The notes below the pieces were generated by a model. It was not told the origin of the DNA, made no database searches, and was given only the letters and a program-made list of their open reading frames with translations. From Borrelia coriaceae (GTDB lineage Bacteria; Spirochaetota; Spirochaetia; Borreliales; Borreliaceae): a stretch of 64,000 bases of DNA. Location: assembly GCF_023035295.1 (NCBI RefSeq), contig NZ_CP075076.1:682001-746000 (forward strand), read 5' to 3'. Below, one piece after another: positions 1 through 8,310 of the stretch (positions are counted from its first letter, which is position 1; each line of letters starts with the position of its first letter). Made by a program: the position numbers and the translations under genes.

Positions 1-562
1 TTATAGGTATACTGTGTTCGTTGAAAGAATAGCCAAGTTTTTTAAGTGCAACTCCAATATTTTCTTTTGGAGAATCTAACATGGCAATTTCTTTTTTATA
101 TTTTTCGTTAAATAGTATGTCAAATTCATTCATGTCTTCTATATCGACTTTGGTTTTGTTATAAAGTATACCCATAACTCCCCAAAATAGAGGTACAGAA
201 TAAAGATTCCCAAGATCGTGTTCTGGATTTTTAAGCTCGTCTAATATATTGTTTTTTACATTTGGCAGTTTTGAGTAATCTAACATTTCAATTTTGTTTT
301 CACTTGCTAATTCACCAACCAAGTATTCAGATGGAACTATAATGTCATAATAACCTTTTGTATTATTAAATTTTGCCATCATTTCTTCATTGTTGTTGAA
401 ACATTCATAATTTATTTTTACATTATTTTCTCTTTCAAATTGCTCTAGTAATTTCTCATCAATATATTCTGCCCAGTTAAGGATGCTAAGAGTATTTTGT
501 GTCTTTTGGGAAGAACAAGAGCTGATTATTAAAATTATCATTGCTACTAAAATTTTTTTCAA
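1..562 (-). CDS. potD: Spermidine/putrescine-binding lipoprotein PotD (3' end outside window)
   Basis: Solute-binding component of the polyamine ABC transporter encoded by the next three genes. I translated it by hand from a TTG start at 562, preceded by AAGGAG. The N-terminus (MKKILVAMII) leads to a lipobox LIISSC, so the mature protein should be a lipoprotein with Cys at about residue 16. The mature part starts LSILNWAEYID, typical of PotD, and continues with YYDIIVPSEYLV and a PLFWGVMGILYN segment. About 187 codons are in the window; the C-terminal part lies beyond position 1. It is the last gene of a potA-potB-potC-potD operon. Family assignment is secure; the exact polyamine bound is not shown by the sequence. 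Confidence 0.93.
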   Translation of the reverse strand, partial: MKKILVAMIILIISSCSSQKTQNTLSILNWAEYIDEKLLEQFERENNVKINYECFNNNEEMMAKFNNTKGYYDIIVPSEYLVGELASENKIEMLDYSKLPNVKNNILDELKNPEHDLGNLYSVPLFWGVMGILYNKTKVDIEDMNEFDILFNEKYKKEIAMLDSPKENIGVALKKLGYSFNEHSIPI

Positions 563-564
563 AA

Positions 565-680
565 TTTAACTCCTTGTTATTAAATTTCTGTATCTATTGT
601 TAATTTTTTTAATTTCTACACATTTAACTCCTTGTTATTAAATTTCTGTATCTGCTGTTAGTTTTTTTATTCCTACACAT
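565..680. repeat. 58-bp tandem duplication spanning the potC 3' end and potD leader
   Basis: Two adjacent copies, 565-622 and 623-680. The first 30 bases of each copy are identical; the rest differs by a few substitutions and a small indel. Copy 623-680 holds the last codons of potC and its stop; copy 565-622 is the diverged intergenic duplicate. Each copy carries AAGGAG read on the minus strand, so the potD SD also has a second copy upstream. Confidence 0.9.
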
Positions 681-1429
681 TTATTGATAATAAATAATAG
701 ACTAAGTATTACAAAAAACAGTATAGAAGAAATGGCATTGATTATTGGTTTTATTCCTCTTCTAGCTAGGGAAGTTATGAGTATTGATAAATTATTAAAC
801 CCTTGTCCTGTTGTGAAAAATGATATTAAAAAGTCATCAACTGATAATGTAAATGCAATAAGACCTCCTGTTGCAACAGTTCCTATTATTTCTGGATATA
901 TGATGTTTTTAAAAATTTGTATCTCTGATGCTCCAAGGTCACGAGCCGCGTCAATGGTGTTTTCTGAGAGAGAATATAATTTAGGCAAAATTATTATCGT
1001 GATGTAAGGTGTTGAGAAAATTATATGTGACATTAGCATTGTAGAAAAACCTAACTGTATCTTTATCAAAGAATAAAATGTCATTAGACTAATACCTGTT
1101 ACAATATCAGGATTAATTATTGGTATTTTATTGATTGATAACAGTATGGTTTTTATTTTTTCGTTTTTTGTTTTATAAATACTATAGGCTCCTAAAATAC
1201 CAATAATAACAGAAATTAAGGATGATATTATTGCTACTAGTAGAGTATTATATATAACTTGTTTTATTTGTTGTGATTCAAAGACTTCTTTGTACCATTT
1301 TAGGCTGAATCCTTGAAAAAAAAATCCATTATCTCCTGCATTAAAAGAATAAACTACTAAAATTAATATAGGAGCATAAACAAATCCAAATGTCAGACAT
1401 AAAAAAGTATTTTTTAGTGTTTTAAGCAT
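638..1429 (-). CDS. potC: Polyamine ABC transporter permease PotC
   Basis: Inner-membrane permease of the polyamine importer, 263 aa, the usual length. It has an N-terminal helix (residues about 8-30), further helices, and the EAA-type cytoplasmic loop AARDLGASEIQIFKNIIYPE (residues about 160-180) that docks on the ATPase. The start lies 10 bases after the potB stop, with AAGGAT upstream. The last dozen codons lie in a tandemly duplicated 58-bp unit, so the C-terminal tail may be recently altered relative to other species. Confidence 0.93.
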   Translation of the reverse strand: MLKTLKNTFLCLTFGFVYAPILILVVYSFNAGDNGFFFQGFSLKWYKEVFESQQIKQVIYNTLLVAIISSLISVIIGILGAYSIYKTKNEKIKTILLSINKIPIINPDIVTGISLMTFYSLIKIQLGFSTMLMSHIIFSTPYITIIILPKLYSLSENTIDAARDLGASEIQIFKNIIYPEIIGTVATGGLIAFTLSVDDFLISFFTTGQGFNNLSILITSLARRGIKPIINAISSILFFVILSLLFIINKCVGIKKLTADTEI

Positions 1430-1439
1430 GTTGATATCC

Positions 1440-2243
1440 TTATTTTGCGTTGTGTTTATTCATTAGTTTAAGTATTGTTAGATTAAATATTAATATTACT
1501 ATCATTACAATAAATGAAATTGCAGCTCCAGTGTTCCAGTCCTCTACAAATAAGAATTGTTTTTCAATTAAATTTCCGATTAAAATTTGTTTGGCACCAC
1601 CTAGCAGATCTGAGATAATAAACACTGTGATTGAGGGAATGAATACCATTATTATTCCTGTTGCAAGATATGATAATGTTAATGGAAACTTTATATATAA
1701 TAATATTTGCCATATTCTTGCGCCAAGATCTTTTGCGGCTTCAATATATTCATATTTTATTTTTGATAGTCCTGTATATATTGGTAAGACCATAAATGGT
1801 AAAAAATTATATACCATACCTATTATTACAGCTTTTTCATTGTAGAGCAGTTCTATAGTCTCAAATCCCATTGCCTTAAGCAAGTTGTTAATAATTCCAT
1901 TTTTTCCTAATATTCTAATCCAAGCATAAGTTCTAAGTAGAGTATTGATCCACATAGGAAGTATTATCATTATTATGAGCATATTTTGAACACTTTTTTT
2001 TGACATGGATATGAACCATGCGGTAGGATATCCAATTAGTATACAAACAATGGTTGTAATTAAGGCAAAATTTATGCTTCTTGAAAAAATTTTTAGATAA
2101 TTTGGTTCTAACAGTCTTGCAAAATTTGCAAATGAGAATTCATTTTGCTCATTGATAAATCCTAGAGTTATTATTATCAGTAGTGGAAAGATAGTAAAGA
2201 TTAATAAAAATAAGGTATATAGTGTTAAAATTATTCTATTCAT
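1440..2243 (-). CDS. potB: Polyamine ABC transporter permease PotB
   Basis: Second permease subunit of the polyamine importer, 267 aa, with about six hydrophobic helices and an EAA loop (EAAKDLGARIWQILLYIKFP, residues about 180-200). I chose the ATG at 2243 (MNRIILTLYTLF) because AAGGA lies about 10 bases upstream; a GTG at 2261 in the same frame would add six residues but would overlap potA more. The ATG lies directly after the potA stop, so translation is probably coupled. Confidence 0.92.
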   Translation of the reverse strand: MNRIILTLYTLFLLIFTIFPLLIIITLGFINEQNEFSFANFARLLEPNYLKIFSRSINFALITTIVCILIGYPTAWFISMSKKSVQNMLIIMIILPMWINTLLRTYAWIRILGKNGIINNLLKAMGFETIELLYNEKAVIIGMVYNFLPFMVLPIYTGLSKIKYEYIEAAKDLGARIWQILLYIKFPLTLSYLATGIIMVFIPSITVFIISDLLGGAKQILIGNLIEKQFLFVEDWNTGAAISFIVMIVILIFNLTILKLMNKHNAK

Positions 2244-2245
2244 CT

Positions 2246-3292
2246 TTATTGTTCCTTGCACATTACATGAATATCATCAGGACCCAATGAGATATCAACT
2301 TCTTCACCTACTTTTGTTAGTTTTGTACTTTGAACTAACCAATTAGATTTTTGAATTTCTAATGTCATTTCGTAATGTACACCTTGGAATACTGCTGAAG
2401 TAATTATTCCACTTAAATGTCCCTGGCCTTTTGGCAGTATTTTTACATCTTCTGGTCGTATTACTAGGTCAACGAGTTCTTTGTGCTTAAATCCCTTGTC
2501 AAGACACTTAAAATCTTTACCAAACATGTTAACTACAAATTCTTCTTCATAAGTTCCTTCAAAAATATTGCTTTCTCCGATGAAACTGGCTACAAATTTG
2601 GTTTTGGGTTCATTGTAGATTTCTTCAGGTGTTCCAATTTGAAGAATTATTCCTTTATTCATTACTACTATTCTGTCGCTCATTGTTAATGCTTCTTCTT
2701 GATCGTGTGTGACATAGATGAATGTTATTCCAAGCTTTCTTTGTATTTTTTTAAGTTCTTTTTGCATTTCTTGTCTCATCTTTAAATCAAGAGCTGAGAG
2801 TGGTTCATCTAGTAGTAAGAGTTTGGGTTCCATAATTATTGCTCTTGCAATTGCTACTCTTTGTTTTTGTCCACCTGATAGTTCATTAATATTTCTGTAA
2901 GCGTATTTTTGCATGTCAATTAAGGAAAGTACGGATTTTACTTTTTCTTTAATTAAACTTTTGTTTATTTTTTTTATCCTAAGTCCGAATGAGATATTGT
3001 CAAAAACATTCATGTGCGGAAAGAGTGCATAGTTTTGAAATACAGTATTAATTTCTCTTTTATTAGGGGTAGTTTTTGAAATCTCTTTTGAGAGGAAATA
3101 AATTTTTCCTTCATTTTGATTTAAAAAACCTCCTATTATTTTTATGAGTGTTGTTTTGCCGCATCCTGATGGGCCAAGTAGGGTAATAAATTCATTTTTT
3201 TTAATTTTTAAATTAATTGTATCTAGAGTTTTATTATTACAATCAGTGTAATAATGACTTAAGTCTTTAAGCTCTAGGATGTAATTATTCAA
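2246..3292 (-). CDS. potA: Polyamine ABC transporter ATPase PotA
   Basis: ATP-binding subunit that powers polyamine uptake, 348 aa. Visible motifs: Walker [13 protein letters not shown] (residues about 40-51), Q-loop in [10 protein letters not shown], signature [10 protein letters not shown], Walker [13 protein letters not shown], and the H-loop in YVTHDQEEA. The C-terminal part (from about residue 240) is the TOBE regulatory domain seen in PotA/MalK-type ATPases. The start is TTG at 3292 with a strong AAAGGAGGG about 9 bases upstream. First gene of the operon, with a clear promoter. Confidence 0.95.
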   Translation of the reverse strand: MNNYILELKDLSHYYTDCNNKTLDTINLKIKKNEFITLLGPSGCGKTTLIKIIGGFLNQNEGKIYFLSKEISKTTPNKREINTVFQNYALFPHMNVFDNISFGLRIKKINKSLIKEKVKSVLSLIDMQKYAYRNINELSGGQKQRVAIARAIIMEPKLLLLDEPLSALDLKMRQEMQKELKKIQRKLGITFIYVTHDQEEALTMSDRIVVMNKGIILQIGTPEEIYNEPKTKFVASFIGESNIFEGTYEEEFVVNMFGKDFKCLDKGFKHKELVDLVIRPEDVKILPKGQGHLSGIITSAVFQGVHYEMTLEIQKSNWLVQSTKLTKVGEEVDISLGPDDIHVMCKEQ

Positions 3293-3312
3293 CTAATGGG
3301 ACCCTCCTTTTG

Positions 3313-3334
3313 CATGTGTCGATTGAATCACATG
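3313..3334 (-). promoter_or_regulatory. Inverted repeat in the potA leader
   Basis: CATGTG and CACATG, separated by 10 bases, lie between the predicted transcription start and the potA SD. They could form a 5' hairpin or be an operator. Function unknown. Confidence 0.4.
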
Positions 3335-3341
3335 AAACTAG

Positions 3342-3370
3342 ATTATACTTTATATTAATGCTTATGTAAA
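3342..3370 (-). promoter_or_regulatory. Sigma-70-type promoter of the pot operon
   Basis: Read on the minus strand: TTTACA (3365-3370), 17-base spacer, TATAAT (3342-3347). Predicted start near 3335, about 43 bases before the potA TTG. Confidence 0.75.
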
Positions 3371-3375
3371 TGATT

Positions 3376-4227
3376 TTATTTATTGTTATTAGAAAGTTTT
3401 ACATCAAGTATAATTTTACCAAATTTTCCTTCTCTATATTCTTTTATTAGTATTTTTGATGCCCGTTCAATGTTTAGTGTATGTTTTCTATTTATAAATC
3501 CCCTTTTTCTTGCAAATTCTTCTAAAATTTCAAGTGGACTTGCTGATATTATATCATATTTACCTAGTAATTTGTTTTTATTATTTATGTGCATTTCTTT
3601 AAGTAGGTAAAGTGCAAGTTCTGTGTTATCTATTATTTCATTTTTTATCATGTCTAGTATTGCAAGTTTTTTTGCAATACTTTGATCTTCTAAATTGTGC
3701 CATAAAATTCCCGGCATGTCGAAGATATTAATTTCTTCATTTATTTTTAATATTTGTATATTTTTTGTATGTCCAGGTTTGTTTGCAACACTTGTGCTTT
3801 TTTTTCCTACCAGTAAGTTAATTATTGAAGATTTTCCAACATTTGGCACCCCAATTACTAATACTTTTATTTTTTCTTTGTAAGTTCTAACTTTTTTAAC
3901 GTTAGCTATTTTTTTTATGTTGTCTATTATTTGTTTCCTCATTCCTTTTTTGTATATGTTTGTGATTAGTACGTTATTTCCAAGTGTTTCAAAATGTTCT
4001 CTCCATTTTAGAATTTCTCCTTTTTGTACAAGATCGGATTTGTTTAAAAGTATTATTTTGTTCCTATTTGAGTTTTTAATTAGTTTTTCAGTTAGTGGAT
4101 TTTTGCTGCTAAGTGGAGCTCTAGCGTCAAGTATTTCTAATACAATATTTGTTCTCTTAAGATTTGCCTGAATGAGTTCCAAGGCTCTTTTCATATGGCC
4201 AGGGAACCAGTTGATTTTACTTAGCAT
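3376..4227 (-). CDS. rbgA: Ribosome biogenesis GTPase RbgA (YlqF)
   Basis: Circularly permuted GTPase that helps assemble the large ribosomal subunit, 283 aa. The order of GTPase motifs proves the permutation: NKSDLV (G4, residues about 60-66) comes before GVPNVGKSS (G1, about 125-133) and DMPG (G3, about 170). The N-terminal WFPGHMKRAL is the RbgA signature, and the C-terminal helical domain follows. No SD precedes the ATG; instead a TATAAT ends six bases upstream of it, which suggests a leaderless transcript. Convergent spacing with the pot promoter is tight. Confidence 0.93.
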   Translation of the reverse strand: MLSKINWFPGHMKRALELIQANLKRTNIVLEILDARAPLSSKNPLTEKLIKNSNRNKIILLNKSDLVQKGEILKWREHFETLGNNVLITNIYKKGMRKQIIDNIKKIANVKKVRTYKEKIKVLVIGVPNVGKSSIINLLVGKKSTSVANKPGHTKNIQILKINEEINIFDMPGILWHNLEDQSIAKKLAILDMIKNEIIDNTELALYLLKEMHINNKNKLLGKYDIISASPLEILEEFARKRGFINRKHTLNIERASKILIKEYREGKFGKIILDVKLSNNNK

Positions 4228-4233
4228 TATTAA

Positions 4234-4239
4234 ATTATA
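4234..4239 (-). promoter_or_regulatory. -10 element placing the rbgA transcript start at its ATG
   Basis: TATAAT on the minus strand with six bases between it and the ATG at 4227. No SD is present. The -35 match at a 17-base spacing (TTTCAT) is poor. Confidence 0.5.
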
Positions 4240-4383
4240 CTTTAATTTAATCAGATATGAAATTTGTATTTTGTATGGTTAAATTAATGTTAAATTGTAT
4301 CTTTTGCAAAAATGGTATATTTTGTAAGTTTTAGATTTTTATTAATGATTAAGTTATAGGAGGGTTTTGATATTAATGGAAAG

Positions 4384-5067
4384 ATGAAAAGAGGTCTAAT
4401 TGTATCTTGCCAAGCACTTGAAGGAGAGCCACTACATAGTAGTTTTATTATGTCCAAGATGGCCTTAGCAGCAAAGATGGGCGGGGCGGTTGGAATTAGA
4501 GCCAATAGCGTTAGTGATATTCATCAAATAAAATCAGAAGTTAATTTGCCCATAATAGGTATTATTAAGAGGGTTTATAATGATTCTCCTGTTTTTATTA
4601 CACCTACTATTAAGGAAGTCGATGAACTTTGTAGAGAAGGTGTTGATGTTATTGCTCTTGATGCTACATTTAGAAGGCGTCCCGATGGTCTTTTGTTAGC
4701 TGAGTTTTTTAATAAGATTAAGGAAAAATATCCCAATCAGCTTTTAATGGCGGATATTGCGTCTTTAGAAGAAGCTGTGAATGCGGACGAGCTTGGATTT
4801 GATTTTATTGGTACTACTTTACATGGATATACAAGGGATACTGAGGGGTGTAATATTGCAGATAATGATTTTGCCTTTTTAAAAAGGTTGCTTAGATGTA
4901 ATTTTAAATCAAAGTTAATAGTTGAGGGCAAAATTGATACCCCTCTTAAGGCTAAGAGAAGCTTTGAATTGGGAATTTCTTTGGTTGTTGTAGGTGGAGC
5001 TATTACACGTCCTATGGAAATTACAAAAAGTTTTGTTGATAAAATAAATGAGGTTAAGGAAATTTGA
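4384..5067 (+). CDS. nanE: N-acetylmannosamine-6-phosphate 2-epimerase
   Basis: TIM-barrel enzyme converting N-acetylmannosamine-6-phosphate to N-acetylglucosamine-6-phosphate. The N-terminal [15 protein letters not shown] and the internal IIGIIKR and LDATFRRRP (residues about 57-63 and 94-102) are typical of NanE, as is [10 protein letters not shown]. At 227 aa it is close to the family norm. The start is unusual: the SD AGGAGGG (4359-4364) is 19 bases from this ATG but well spaced from an ATG at 4375 that opens a three-codon ORF whose stop overlaps the nanE ATG. An ATT at 4372 in frame is another possible start. Followed by ptsG, suggesting joint amino-sugar or glucose use. Confidence 0.9.
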   Translation: MKRGLIVSCQALEGEPLHSSFIMSKMALAAKMGGAVGIRANSVSDIHQIKSEVNLPIIGIIKRVYNDSPVFITPTIKEVDELCREGVDVIALDATFRRRPDGLLLAEFFNKIKEKYPNQLLMADIASLEEAVNADELGFDFIGTTLHGYTRDTEGCNIADNDFAFLKRLLRCNFKSKLIVEGKIDTPLKAKRSFELGISLVVVGGAITRPMEITKSFVDKINEVKEI

Positions 5068-5118
5068 GAGTATAGATGATATCTAATGTGTTTTTTCATA
5101 ATCACATAGGAGGGTTTT

Positions 5119-6663
5119 ATGGGGAAATTTTTTGAGAGTGCGCAAAAATTTGGACGTTCTTTTATGTTGCCTATTGCTATTCTTCCTGCGGCAGGATTAT
5201 TTTTAGGTATTGGAGGAGCTTTTTCTAATCCGGCAACTATGAATGTGTATCCTTTTTTGAACGTCTTTTTTCTTCAATCAGTATTTAATATAATGCGTAC
5301 TGCAGGTGCTATTGTTTTTGTTAATCTACCTCCGATATTTGCAATAGGAGTTGCTGTTGGGCTTGCAAAATCAGATAAGGGAACAGCAGGACTTGCTGCT
5401 TTTATTGGATACCTTGTTTTAAATTCTACTATTGGCATTTTAGTTGATATGTTTGGAACAGCTGATAATCTTTCAAGTGGAGCTGTTGGATTTATGCTTG
5501 GAATTAAAACTTTGGAGACTGGTGTTTTTGGAGGGATTATTATTGGAATTTTAACTTATTATCTTCACGATAAGTTTAATAAAATTGATTTTCCAAGAGT
5601 TCTTGGATTTTTTTCAGGGTCTAGGTTTATACCAATAATAGTTTCTTTTTCAAGTATTATTCTTGCTGTGTTTATGTTTATATTTTGGCCATTCATTCAA
5701 TTTGGAATTAGCAAAGTAGGTGTATTAGTGGAGGCAACAGGATATGTTGGTACTCTTATTTATGGTATCTTTTTACGAATGCTTGGGCCTTTTGGATTAC
5801 ATCATATATTTTATTTGCCTTTTTGGACAACTGGTCTTGGTGGTTCTGAGATTATTGATGGTAGGTTGGTTGAAGGCACTCAGAACATTTTTTTTGCTGA
5901 ACTTGCATCTCATAGTACTGATAGATTTTTTATTGGGACTAGTCGTTTTATGAGTGGAAGATTTATTACTATGATGTTTGGATTGCCAGGTGCAGCTCTT
6001 GCGCTTTATCACCTTGCAAAACCTAGTCAAAAGGCAAAGGTTGTAGGTCTTTTATTCTCAGCAGCTTTAACTTCCTTTTTAACGGGGATTACAGAACCCC
6101 TTGAATTTTCTTTTCTCTTTGTTGCACCAGTTCTTTATGTGATGCATGCGGTGTTTGATGGTTTTGCATTTATGCTTGCTCATATTTTAGAAATTACAAT
6201 AGGACAGACTTTTTCTGGAGGATTTATTGATTTTATTCTTTTTGGGATTTTGCAGGGAAATGCAAGGACAAATTGGGTTTTAGTTCCAATAGTAGGTGTT
6301 TTTTGGTTTGTTTTATATTACTTTAGCTTTGCTTTTTTAATATCTAAATTTAACTATAAAACCCCTGGTAGAGAAGATGTTGTAGATTCTAATAGTTTAT
6401 CTATTTCTGATTTAAATGCAAAGGGAGATAGTGTTGCTTCTCAAGTAATTACGGGTCTTGGAGGGCTTGATAATATTATTGAACTTGATTGTTGTGCCAC
6501 AAGGCTTAGAGTTACTGTAAAAGATTCTCTTAAGGTTTTAAAAAATATTTTGGAGAGTACTGGAGCAAAAGGTGTCATTATTAAGAATAATGGAGTGCAG
6601 GTGGTTTACGGACCTGGTGTTAGTGTTCTTAAAAATGAAATTGAAGAGATCCTTGGTAATTAA
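5119..6663 (+). CDS. ptsG: PTS glucose-type transporter, IIC and IIB domains
   Basis: Sugar phosphotransferase permease, 514 aa. The IIC membrane domain (residues 1 to about 400) starts FGRSFMLPIAILPAAGLFLG and contains the conserved GITEPLEFSFLFVAP. The IIB domain (about 430-514) has the phospho-cysteine site in CCATRLRV; by alignment with EIIB-Glc the active residue is the second Cys, 459. There is no IIA domain, so phosphate must come from a separate protein. SD AGGAGGG, then TTTT, then ATG. Gene neighbour nanE leaves open N-acetylglucosamine as substrate; glucose is the usual annotation. Confidence 0.92.
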   Translation: MGKFFESAQKFGRSFMLPIAILPAAGLFLGIGGAFSNPATMNVYPFLNVFFLQSVFNIMRTAGAIVFVNLPPIFAIGVAVGLAKSDKGTAGLAAFIGYLVLNSTIGILVDMFGTADNLSSGAVGFMLGIKTLETGVFGGIIIGILTYYLHDKFNKIDFPRVLGFFSGSRFIPIIVSFSSIILAVFMFIFWPFIQFGISKVGVLVEATGYVGTLIYGIFLRMLGPFGLHHIFYLPFWTTGLGGSEIIDGRLVEGTQNIFFAELASHSTDRFFIGTSRFMSGRFITMMFGLPGAALALYHLAKPSQKAKVVGLLFSAALTSFLTGITEPLEFSFLFVAPVLYVMHAVFDGFAFMLAHILEITIGQTFSGGFIDFILFGILQGNARTNWVLVPIVGVFWFVLYYFSFAFLISKFNYKTPGREDVVDSNSLSISDLNAKGDSVASQVITGLGGLDNIIELDCCATRLRVTVKDSLKVLKNILESTGAKGVIIKNNGVQVVYGPGVSVLKNEIEEILGN

Positions 6664-6683
6664 TACCAGTGTAGATTTTTTTG

Positions 6684-6717
6684 GCAAGTGTATGCTTGTG
6701 TCTATCACTTGCTTTTT
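6684..6717 (+). terminator. Rho-independent terminator after ptsG
   Basis: Stem GCAAGTG (6684-6690) with CACTTGC (6706-6712), 15-base loop, followed by TTTTT. It overlaps the last codon of the convergent hydrolase gene. Confidence 0.7.
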
Positions 6718-7688
6718 ATGTTTTTAATAAAATCAACTGCATATTTTGTTAAATAAGATGTATTTTGGGCACTTCTGTAGCTGTGATTTCCTACAGGAAG
6801 ATGAGAGTGTAAGCTTTCGATAAGAGTTATTGGTATTGTTTTTTTATGACCCCCATATTCGTTTATGAATTTGCTTATTTGCATGGAGTCTACTGTAGGA
6901 TCATTTGGGGAGTAAGCGATTGTTAACGGGGTTTTTATTTCGTTAAAGCCATTATCATTAATTAATTTAACAAGGCCCATCATTGCAATTATTGAATCGA
7001 TTTGTTGTATTTGTGAATAGAATGGTGTGACCTCTTCGTGTTCTATTCTTTTATTTTGTCTAATTTCGAGTTTATTATATCCACCTGTTATTAAGTAAGC
7101 AATTTGACGCCCCCAAGGATAGTAAACTAAACTCGTTCTTTTATCTTTAGGATAGATATTGGGTGATACTAAAACAGCAGAGTGTATTTTATCAGGGTAA
7201 TTTTTTAATGCCCAAATAGCACAAGCCCCACCATTTGAGGTTCCAATGAGTATTAGTTTTTCTCCTATTGATTGCCCGATTTGAATTGCTTCATCGATAT
7301 CTTTTAACCAATCTTTGGTATTGACGTCTTTAAATGCATCTTTGTTATCAATACCGTGTCCTTTGAGTCTTGTAAAGAAGATGTTTGCATTTAATGCTTT
7401 GGCTATATTATTTGGAGTGGGATAAATCTCATTTTTAGATGCACCAAATCCATGAATATATACTACTGAATATTCTGTTCTTTTTGGAGTGTCGTTCCAT
7501 ATGATTTCTTTTTGTGTATTTGCTTCTAGATTGAATTTGGATTCTGCAATGAGTAAGTATTGATCAAGGTCTTCAAGATTATTGGGAATTGTATTTTGTT
7601 CAAATTCATTTCTAAATTTCATTCTTGGTCCTACTACTGCTAAGAGAAGTAAGAATATAAATATAAAAATGGTGTTTTTTATGTTCAT
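6705..7688 (-). CDS. Membrane-anchored or secreted alpha/beta hydrolase (lipase-like)
   Basis: 327 aa. A hydrophobic N-terminal segment (residues about 5-20) is a signal anchor or signal peptide without a lipobox Cys. The hydrolase fold is shown by YIHGFGASKNE (oxyanion region, about 77-87), nucleophile elbow GTSNGG (Ser151), an acid candidate in SPNDPTVD, and a late His in ESLHSH. Position matches B. burgdorferi BB0646, for which lipase and haemolytic activity have been reported. It follows bosR by 12 bases with its own SD AAAGGA, so the two are probably co-transcribed. Confidence 0.85.
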   Translation of the reverse strand: MNIKNTIFIFIFLLLLAVVGPRMKFRNEFEQNTIPNNLEDLDQYLLIAESKFNLEANTQKEIIWNDTPKRTEYSVVYIHGFGASKNEIYPTPNNIAKALNANIFFTRLKGHGIDNKDAFKDVNTKDWLKDIDEAIQIGQSIGEKLILIGTSNGGACAIWALKNYPDKIHSAVLVSPNIYPKDKRTSLVYYPWGRQIAYLITGGYNKLEIRQNKRIEHEEVTPFYSQIQQIDSIIAMMGLVKLINDNGFNEIKTPLTIAYSPNDPTVDSMQISKFINEYGGHKKTIPITLIESLHSHLPVGNHSYRSAQNTSYLTKYAVDFIKNIKSK

Positions 7689-7700
7689 ATATTTTTTCCT

Positions 7701-8219
7701 TTAATTATTTTCATAATCAATATTAGATTTTTCGTTTTTAGATTCTTGATAGCAATTATTACATGAGCCTGAGTAAATAATTTCAATAGATTTAGTTTTC
7801 CATTCTTCTCCAAGTTTGTCTTTCAGAATATCTTTAATGTCATCAAGTTGGATTGGATATACTTGATTGCATTTGTTGCATTTAAAGTGAGCTATTGTAG
7901 AAGTCAAACTTAGATAAAATCTTGTTTCTTTTTGGTCAGTTGTTTTTATATCTTTAAGAATATTACGTTCTTTTAAGATGTTTAATGTATTGTACACTGT
8001 AGCTTTTGATAAACTTGGTATTTCTTTTATTAATTTATTGTAAATTTCTTTTGCTGTAAAATATTCTTTTGGATTTGAGGCAATATGTAGAATTATTCTA
8101 TTTCTTGAATGTGAGGCTTTCATGCCCAACTCTGTTGTTAATGATTTTAGCAAGATAGGGTCATTAGTAATTCCGACTTTTTCTAAAGTAGAATGTACCT
8201 CTATTGTATTGTTGTTCAT
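7701..8219 (-). CDS. bosR: Fur/PerR-family regulator BosR
   Basis: DNA-binding regulator of oxidative stress and virulence genes, 172 aa. The N-terminal winged helix includes SLSKATVYNTLNILKE (residues about 69-84), the Fur-family recognition helix. The C-terminal domain has two zinc-type pairs, CNKC (about 114-117) and CNNC (about 152-155). Borrelia BosR activates napA and, through rpoS, host-adaptation genes; napA lies elsewhere in this window. The ATG at 8219 is preceded by AAAGGG. The gene heads a two-gene unit with the downstream hydrolase. Confidence 0.93.
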   Translation of the reverse strand: MNNNTIEVHSTLEKVGITNDPILLKSLTTELGMKASHSRNRIILHIASNPKEYFTAKEIYNKLIKEIPSLSKATVYNTLNILKERNILKDIKTTDQKETRFYLSLTSTIAHFKCNKCNQVYPIQLDDIKDILKDKLGEEWKTKSIEIIYSGSCNNCYQESKNEKSNIDYENN

Positions 8220-8310
8220 ATATAATACCCTTTATTATTTAAGATTAAGTACTTTAATGTCCTTATAGAAATAATTTTATAACGGTTTGTTAATATTTTG
8301 CTACTGATAG

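Noticed and set aside
684..1007. Plus-strand ORFs opposite potC, potB, groEL, ffh and others
   Set aside because: No SD, no recognisable protein features, and they lie wholly opposite well-supported genes.
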